Notes under the pieces: model-generated
What the model was told of the DNA's origin: nothing
Databases searched by the model: none
What the model saw: the letters and a program-made list of their open reading frames with translations, nothing else
DNA from: CALDSL01 sp039810245
GTDB taxonomy: Bacteria; Chloroflexota; Anaerolineae; Anaerolineales; Anaerolineaceae
Direction of reading: 5' to 3'
DNA length: 64,000 nucleotides
Assembly (NCBI GenBank): GCA_039810245.1
Contig: JBDHWQ010000010.1
Location: 62,001-126,000, forward strand
In this document: in pieces, positions 58,984 through 64,000 of the stretch
Layout: each line of letters opens with the position of its first letter
Numbering within the stretch: position 1 is the first letter of the stretch
Made by a program: the position numbers and the translations under genes

Positions 58984-59792
58984 ACGAGAGCGGACCGCGG
59001 CCGTCGCTGGTGGTGCTGGCCGGGCTGGTGCTCGGACTGCTGCTGGGCTTTGCGTATAGCTGGTTCAGCCTGCCAGTACCGGTGAAAACGGTTACGCCTG
59101 GCGGCCTGGATGCGGCTGGCAAAGATCACTATCGCGCTATGATCGCGCTGGCCTATTCGGCGAGCGGCGATCGCACGCGCGCTGAAGAAAGGCTGCGCGC
59201 GCTGGGCGAAGACCGACTGCCAGCGGTGCTGGATGCGCAGGCGCAGAGTGCGCTGCAGGGCGGGCAAATCAGCGAGGCGCAAGCGCTGGCCGGGCTGGCA
59301 GCGGCGCTGCGCACCCCAGCCGGTTTTGTGCCTACCGCGAGCAATCTTTCCGCGGCACAGACGGCCACTGCGCCGGCCGCCAGCCCAACAATTGCCGCAA
59401 CGCGCGCGCCGGCAGCCTTCACGCCGGTCCCCAGCATCACGCCACCGGCTTCACGCGGGCTGGTGTTCGCCCTGGCCAGCAGCGAAACCGTGTGCGATCC
59501 GGCGCTGCCGCCCGGTCTGCTGCAGGTCTATGTGGTAGACGTGCGCGGCCGGCAGCTGCCGGGTGTGCGCGTACAGGTCAGCGGGGATGGTGGGCAAACG
59601 GATGTGTTTTACACCGGCCTGGCGCCGGATATGGGCGCGGGCTACGCAGATTTCCTTATGGCGCCTCAGGTGACGTATAGCCTGGTGGTGGGTGATGCTG
59701 GCGAGCCTGCCGGCGGTCTGAGCATCCCGCAGTGTACCGGGGCGGACGGGACAAATACTATGGGCGGAATCCGCACGCGGTTCCGCCCATAA
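58980..59792 (+). CDS. Membrane-anchored protein with PT-rich spacer and C-terminal beta domain
   Basis: A 270-aa protein, not recognised. N-terminal membrane helix (VVLAGLVLGLLLGFAYSWFSL), then the same helical unit as the preceding gene (MIALAYSASGDRTRAEERLRALGEDRLPAVLDA), an Ala/Thr/Pro spacer (about 105-160), and a beta domain with LQVYVVDVRGRQLPGVRVQVSGDGGQTD. The last domain resembles a carboxypeptidase-regulatory-like or Ig-like fold; this is a guess. It is translationally coupled to the upstream gene. Confidence 0.68.
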   Translation: MNESGPRPSLVVLAGLVLGLLLGFAYSWFSLPVPVKTVTPGGLDAAGKDHYRAMIALAYSASGDRTRAEERLRALGEDRLPAVLDAQAQSALQGGQISEAQALAGLAAALRTPAGFVPTASNLSAAQTATAPAASPTIAATRAPAAFTPVPSITPPASRGLVFALASSETVCDPALPPGLLQVYVVDVRGRQLPGVRVQVSGDGGQTDVFYTGLAPDMGAGYADFLMAPQVTYSLVVGDAGEPAGGLSIPQCTGADGTNTMGGIRTRFRP

Positions 59793-59807
59793 GCCACCCT
59801 CAATAAT

Positions 59808-61241
59808 TTACTGCATCGGGTTTTCGCGCGCCCAATCATCGCCGATGACCACGGCCACATCTACCTGCGCCGCGGGATCGTAGCGGCTGTAGATGTTGTT
59901 GGGATCAACCTTCATCAGCTCGGCCAGCCAGCGCATGGTGTAGGGCTTGCCGGAGTAGTCGATCAGCACGGTTTGCGAATAGTTGCGATCGGCGTTGCCT
60001 GGGGCCAGCAGTGTGAGACCCTGGTTCTGGAAGTAGACAGTGGTCTGCTCGGCAAGCCCGCCGGTCTGCGAGCCATTCTGCACCTGGATGCGCGCGGCTT
60101 CCTGGCGCGCCAGCTCAGTGGCGTCGGCGGCTACAGCGGCTGGGCTGAGCGGCCCCCCGGTGGTGAAGATTTCGTCGCGCAGAATACGGATCTTATCCGT
60201 CAGCGGTTTTTCGATGTCCAGGCCATCCGGCGACTTGCCAAACGCGACCATATCGGTGCCAATCACGCCGCGCTTGATGTTCTTGGGGTCGATCTGCTGC
60301 GCCAGGTACGCGAGCTGGATCACCTGTTGCAAGTCCAGGTTGGTATGGATGCCTGCCTGCAGCTCGGAATAGAGCTGCGGGGCGTTGGCCACCAGCGTGG
60401 GCAGCATGTTGAAGTTCATTACCTGGTCACGAATGGCCATGATCACTTCCTGCTGGCGCTTCGAGCGGTCAAAGTCGCCGCCTTCGGTGTAGCGCTGGCG
60501 GGCATAGGCAAGCGCCACCGCGCCGGAGAGCGTCTGCACGCCGGGCTCCAGGGTAACAGTGTTGCCAGGGCCGAGCGGGTCGACCTTGATCGGCTCGCGG
60601 ATGTGCATGTCCAACCCGCCCATCGAGTCGATAAAGCGCTCGAAGGCGTAAAAGTCAATCTGCGCGTAATACTGGATCGGCACGCCGATGAAATCCTCAA
60701 CAGTTTCCATCGCCAGGCCAGGCCCGCCGCCGGGCAGCTTCTGGCTGGCGCCGATGAAGTAGGCCGTGTTAATCTTGGCATAGCCTGAGCCGGGGATATT
60801 GACCCACATATCGCGGGGAATGGAGAGCATCCCGGCCGTTTTGCTGAGTGGATCTACGGTGAGCAGGATCATCGTATCGGTGCGCGGAGTCTCGCCGGCT
60901 TCCCAATCGCGGAAGTCCAGGCCCATCAGCAGCACCGTCACGCGGCTGACGCCGTCCCAGGGTTCCGCGGCAGGAGCGGTATTATCTCCCTCTGCGGGCG
61001 GCGGCAGCACAAAGCTGGTGCCGGTTGCCTGAGGATCCACGCTGGTCGATGATCCGGGTACGTCCACCGGCGCGCCTGGCAGGTTGATCGATGTGGTGGT
61101 TTTCACCAACGCGCTGATGCCGGAAAAAGCAACGATACCAAGGATCACAGCCAGGATGGCGGATACAATCAGGATAATCAACGAAGCGCGGTCAAAGGAG
61201 GGACGGCGCGGCTTTGCGGTTTGTGGTTGACGAGAATTCAT
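59808..61241 (-). CDS. LytR-CpsA-Psr (LCP) family protein
   Basis: A 477-aa membrane-anchored protein of the family that attaches glycopolymers to the cell wall. One membrane helix (LIILIVSAILAVILGIVAF), then the LCP domain from about 100: VTVLLMGLDFR, PRTDTMILLTVDPLSKTAGMLSIPRDMWV (catalytic and lipid-phosphate-binding Arg/Asp), KINTAYF, MGGLDMHI, and YARQRYTEGGDFDRSKRQQEVI. A LytR_C-like domain closes the protein. ATG 61241 has GGAAG upstream; ATG 61259 is an alternative. It implies a wall with attached polymers. Confidence 0.88.
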   Translation of the reverse strand: MNSRQPQTAKPRRPSFDRASLIILIVSAILAVILGIVAFSGISALVKTTTSINLPGAPVDVPGSSTSVDPQATGTSFVLPPPAEGDNTAPAAEPWDGVSRVTVLLMGLDFRDWEAGETPRTDTMILLTVDPLSKTAGMLSIPRDMWVNIPGSGYAKINTAYFIGASQKLPGGGPGLAMETVEDFIGVPIQYYAQIDFYAFERFIDSMGGLDMHIREPIKVDPLGPGNTVTLEPGVQTLSGAVALAYARQRYTEGGDFDRSKRQQEVIMAIRDQVMNFNMLPTLVANAPQLYSELQAGIHTNLDLQQVIQLAYLAQQIDPKNIKRGVIGTDMVAFGKSPDGLDIEKPLTDKIRILRDEIFTTGGPLSPAAVAADATELARQEAARIQVQNGSQTGGLAEQTTVYFQNQGLTLLAPGNADRNYSQTVLIDYSGKPYTMRWLAELMKVDPNNIYSRYDPAAQVDVAVVIGDDWARENPMQ

Positions 61242-61323
61242 ACGGCTTTTTACTTCCATGAGCGCGGTCACAGAATCCGCTTGCGCGGGATCTTGTGGCC
61301 GCGGTGCTGAATTGCGCCACGTC

Positions 61324-61545
61324 TTAGAAATTACGCGGCGGGGGTACGGGTAACTGCTCCAGGGGGGTGCTGGCCCATTTATCGCCTTCATCGATCAGCA
61401 TGACGGGGATATCTTCGACGATGGGATACTTGCGGCCGCAGGTATCACAGACCAACCAGGTATCTTTATGAAGGTGAAGCTGACCTTTGCCTTCGTGCAG
61501 GCAGACCGGGCACAGCAAGATTTCCAGTAATTCCGGACGGACCAT
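61324..61545 (-). CDS. Trm112 family zinc protein
   Basis: A 73-aa protein. ELLEILLCPVCLHEGKGQL and LVCDTCGRKYPIVEDIPVMLIDE form the Trm112 fold with a four-Cys zinc site (CPVC, CDTC). In bacteria such proteins often sit near lipid or sugar methyltransferases; here the LCP gene follows. GGAGG lies 5 bases before ATG 61545. Confidence 0.9.
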   Translation of the reverse strand: MVRPELLEILLCPVCLHEGKGQLHLHKDTWLVCDTCGRKYPIVEDIPVMLIDEGDKWASTPLEQLPVPPPRNF

Positions 61546-61614
61546 GGAACCTCCAGGGGGTCGAAAAATCAACAGGCCCATTGTACCACAAGGCTGCCGG
61601 GCCCAAAAATCCGG

Positions 61615-63477
61615 CTACCCGCCATCCGCATCCTGCGGCTTATCGCGGTTGGGCAGTTCAGTGCCAGGGCCATATTCAAACACGTCGGCCCAGGGCTCAT
61701 AATGCGTGTTGAACGTATCTTCAAAGTAAACTGCACCGTTACGGTATACCGTGCGGCTCACGCTGACGTCCGCGCCTTCCACGGCCCAATCCACCTGCTT
61801 AATCTCGCCCTGCGGCAGCTCGGGATTTTCTACATACTCCGGCTCTTTGGCCGGTACAACGTTAACCGTCCCGGTAGTGTGCCAGTCCACCGTGCGGCCA
61901 TCGCCGGTGGAGTAGAACTTCCAGGTGATGCTGGACGCGCTGGGGTTGACATAGGTTTCCATCAGCAGCCAGTGATCGGAATCGTTGCGGAACTTGAAGT
62001 CCACCAGCGGCACGAACACGGTTGCGTCCAGCCCGGCGAAATTGGGGTTAATGGCTCCGCCGGCCACGCGCTCATAATAGGAAACACGGTAGGCATGCGG
62101 CGTGCGCTCGATCACGGGGAAGCCGGCGAAGAACGCGGCGCGGAACAGCGTGGTGCTCACCTGGCATACGCCACCGCCCACGCCCTTGATGGTCTTGCCG
62201 CCTAAGATGATCATGGCTTCGGCGTAGCCATTATCCAGGCTGATATCCCCCAGGGCAGAGGCCATAGAGAACACCGCGCCGGGCGGCACCAGCAGTCCGT
62301 GAAAGCGCGCCGCGGCGGCCTGGATATTTTGCACGCGCGCCGCGCTGGAGCCGTAGAAGTACGAGCTTTCAGCGTGTACCAGCTCGGTAATGCCCAGGCT
62401 CTCGGCGGTGGCAGTATCTTCCACAGCCGGCTTGACCTCGGTGAAAACCAGCGGCACGCTGTGATACCCGGCGGCCACCTGCTCCTGAACCACCTTCAGG
62501 GTGGCTTCTACATCTAAGGAACGCCCGATAATGGATTTCTCGAGCACATCCAGCTTACGGGTTTTGTCGTTGAAGATGAAACGCGCGTTCTGCGGGTAGA
62601 TATCCACGTTGGGAGCCAGGTTGCCCAGGTACGTACGCATCAGGCTATTGTTGAGGCTTACGCGGTAGCCAGCCGCGCCGCGCTCGATGGAGAGCATGCC
62701 GGCCAGGGTCTGCTGGTCGATTACCCACTGCTTCTGGTCGGGCTGGCCGGCGGGCAGGCTGAGGGTGAGCGGCTGGCTGAGGATGGCGCGGGCTACGTCC
62801 GCCTGCTGCGAGGCATCTAGCACCTGCGGTGGGGTCTCCACCACCACCAGCTCAATCACGCCATCTTGCATCGAAAGCAATTGCTGCGAGAGTTTGGCCA
62901 GCGTGGCTTCAATATCCACGCGGCGGCCGGTTTCGCCCGGCAGCGCAACCACCTCGGCGCCCTGCAGGCTCAGGCTGGCTTCCACCGTGGGGCGGTCCAC
63001 CTGGCTGGCAACGCTGGCCAGGTAGCGGTAAGCAATGCGCTGGTCGAGCAGGAAAGCCGGGGAGAGATCCGCGCCGTAGTACCAGGTTTCCAATTCCTCA
63101 CGCACGCGGCGGATGGGGCTGCCGGCGCGCCCGGTCTGAAAGGCGCGCTGCACGCTGGTTTCGGGGTCGAGGAACAGGCCCAGCTCGGCGGGTGTAACGG
63201 CCCAGGTAGTGTTGCCGTCGCGCAGCAGGATGCGCCCGGTCTGCGGGAAGTTCACCTGGCTGGTAACGCGCGCTGCGGCTTGCGATTGGGTCAGCCCGCC
63301 GACTTCGACACCGGCAATGCGCACGCCAGGGTAAATCGTGCCGGCGTGCCACATTTGAAAGCCAACCAGCGCGCCCGCCAGCAGGCCGGCGAACAGGATT
63401 GCGCCCAGCAGCAGCGAAATGAGCAGTTGGGAAAGGATATTGGAAAGCGTGTTGCGCGGGTAGGTAGAAGCTCGCAT
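61615..63477 (-). CDS. VanW family protein with peptidoglycan-binding-like domains
   Basis: A 620-aa exported or membrane-anchored protein. One N-terminal helix (LISLLLGAILFAGLLAGALVGF), then YPGVRIAGVEVGGLTQSQA and two YoaR-type PG_binding_4-like repeats (about 70-370). The VanW domain follows: FHGLLVPPGAVFSMASALGDISLDNGYAEA, then GGGVCQVSTTLFRAAFFAGFPVIERTPHAYRVSYY. VanW is of unclear function; despite its name it does not imply vancomycin resistance. The last 120 residues form an added beta domain. ATG 63477 follows TATAAT by only 6 bases, so the mRNA may be leaderless. Confidence 0.88.
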   Translation of the reverse strand: MRASTYPRNTLSNILSQLLISLLLGAILFAGLLAGALVGFQMWHAGTIYPGVRIAGVEVGGLTQSQAAARVTSQVNFPQTGRILLRDGNTTWAVTPAELGLFLDPETSVQRAFQTGRAGSPIRRVREELETWYYGADLSPAFLLDQRIAYRYLASVASQVDRPTVEASLSLQGAEVVALPGETGRRVDIEATLAKLSQQLLSMQDGVIELVVVETPPQVLDASQQADVARAILSQPLTLSLPAGQPDQKQWVIDQQTLAGMLSIERGAAGYRVSLNNSLMRTYLGNLAPNVDIYPQNARFIFNDKTRKLDVLEKSIIGRSLDVEATLKVVQEQVAAGYHSVPLVFTEVKPAVEDTATAESLGITELVHAESSYFYGSSAARVQNIQAAAARFHGLLVPPGAVFSMASALGDISLDNGYAEAMIILGGKTIKGVGGGVCQVSTTLFRAAFFAGFPVIERTPHAYRVSYYERVAGGAINPNFAGLDATVFVPLVDFKFRNDSDHWLLMETYVNPSASSITWKFYSTGDGRTVDWHTTGTVNVVPAKEPEYVENPELPQGEIKQVDWAVEGADVSVSRTVYRNGAVYFEDTFNTHYEPWADVFEYGPGTELPNRDKPQDADGG

Positions 63478-63675
63478 GGGGCGTATTATAGCATCGGAAT
63501 AAAGGCGGTTACCGGCGGATATTTCCGCCGGGGTTTGGGAGGGGCAGGGGACCACCCCTCCCAAAGAGGCGGGGGCGAAGATCCGTGCTGCGGTGGCTGG
63601 TGTGATGTTGGACCGTCCCTTAGCTGTAAGACGAACAGCAAGCAGATTAGTTCCCGCGAGTTTCCAGCAAAACCC
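63478..63675. other. Intergenic, left part
   Basis: No gene. Carries the minus-strand TATAAT (63484-63489) of the VanW gene. No other signal was recognised. Confidence 0.4.
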
Positions 63676-63703
63676 TTGACATCCCCCCATGGACGCGTAT
63701 AAT
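63676..63703 (+). promoter_or_regulatory. Tandem promoter 1 toward the right edge
   Basis: TTGACA (63676-63681), 16 bases, TATAAT (63698-63703). First of three such signals about 150 bases apart. Confidence 0.8.
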
Positions 63704-63821
63704 TGCGCCCTGTTGCCTGAAATACGGCAGATTTCGCCCGCGAGGGCAAATCCGTAATAAAGCGAACAGCCTGATAGCGAGAATGCGCGGATAACCTGGC
63801 GGTCCGGCAGGACCGGAAAGC

Positions 63822-63850
63822 TTGACACGCGGCGTGAGATGGGCTATAAT
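63822..63850 (+). promoter_or_regulatory. Tandem promoter 2 toward the right edge
   Basis: TTGACA (63822-63827), 17 bases, TATAAT (63845-63850), perfect consensus. Confidence 0.85.
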
Positions 63851-63972
63851 AAAAGTCCAATTTCAAAGCAGCGGTCTTGCTTCTGGCAGACCTGGACAAC
63901 TGAGGAACTGGCGGTACGCGGGGAACACCGTTGGAAGCGAAACAAAACAGCGGTGATTTTGCACGATTACCC

Positions 63973-64000
63973 TTGACAATCGGAAACGGTGCGTGTAAAA
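63973..64000 (+). promoter_or_regulatory. Tandem promoter 3, cut by the window edge
   Basis: TTGACA (63973-63978), 17 bases, then TAAAA up to the last base of the window; the -10 box is incomplete. The series suggests a very strongly expressed unit just outside, most likely an rRNA operon. Confidence 0.6.

Overview
The window is a bacterial chromosome segment, about 60% GC and densely coded. It carries no rRNA or tRNA gene, no recognisable mobile element and no CRISPR array. The gene set fits a member of the Chloroflexota, probably Anaerolineae-like; this is inference. The hints are a LytR-CpsA-Psr protein plus a VanW protein, several lipoproteins with proline/threonine-rich tethers, NBR1-Ig-like, lamin-tail and DUF4013 domains, and very large secreted proteins with PT-rich linkers. 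Promoters that can be read directly are close to the sigma-70 consensus (TTGACA, 16-18 bases, TATAAT).

Layout. 1-1698 (-): 5' part of a secreted PTEV-repeat protein that runs off the left edge, with a long 5' leader. 2256-5025 (-): PlsC-like acyltransferase, UMF1-type transporter, GyrI-like protein. 5100-10502: ASCH protein, fatty acid desaturase, a TPR plus S24 peptidase fusion, a phospholipase D-like lipoprotein and nagA. 10558-11997 (-): a second protein with the same cysteine-bounded domain, ending in an LPLTG sorting-like tail. 12664-13098: cytochrome c lipoprotein. 13150-17904 (-): the conserved dnaX-ybaB-recR block with an APH-like protein, a DUF1992 protein and a lamin-tail protein. 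17974-22042: NYN nuclease, a candidate structured small RNA, ftsK (-) and a nicotinamidase-like hydrolase behind a repeated palindrome. 22093-28211: lipoproteins, adenosine-specific kinase family protein, DUF4013, KTSC, ribbon-helix-helix, SMR transporter, RNase Z. 28736-35872: a 2378-residue secreted multidomain glycoside hydrolase-like protein. 36176-40078: CBS protein and a PAS/GAF/HD-GYP cyclic-di-GMP phosphodiesterase. 40408-50423: a mostly rightward run of about twenty small single-domain enzymes (five GNAT acetyltransferases, two VOC, a Nudix, HAD, DinB, phosphatase, MazG-like). 50420-56823: hydrolases, F420-type reductase, Nudix, PfkB kinase, atypical epimerase. 56959-58617: hutU. 58624-63477: two membrane-anchored paralogues, LCP, Trm112-like and VanW proteins. 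63478-64000: two complete near-consensus promoters and a third -35 box pointing out of the window, as expected upstream of an rRNA operon.

How the parts relate. The informational block (dnaX, ybaB, recR, ftsK, rnz) is core genome. The envelope and secretome genes are the most distinctive part. Three secreted or surface genes (the two PTEV-type genes and the glycoside hydrolase-like gene) share one control layout: a near-perfect sigma-70 promoter, a leader of 330-420 nt, and an intrinsic terminator inside that leader before the start codon. This points to transcription attenuation by an unidentified leader RNA. It is the strongest candidate here for an undescribed system, together with the candidate small RNA at about 18540-18703.
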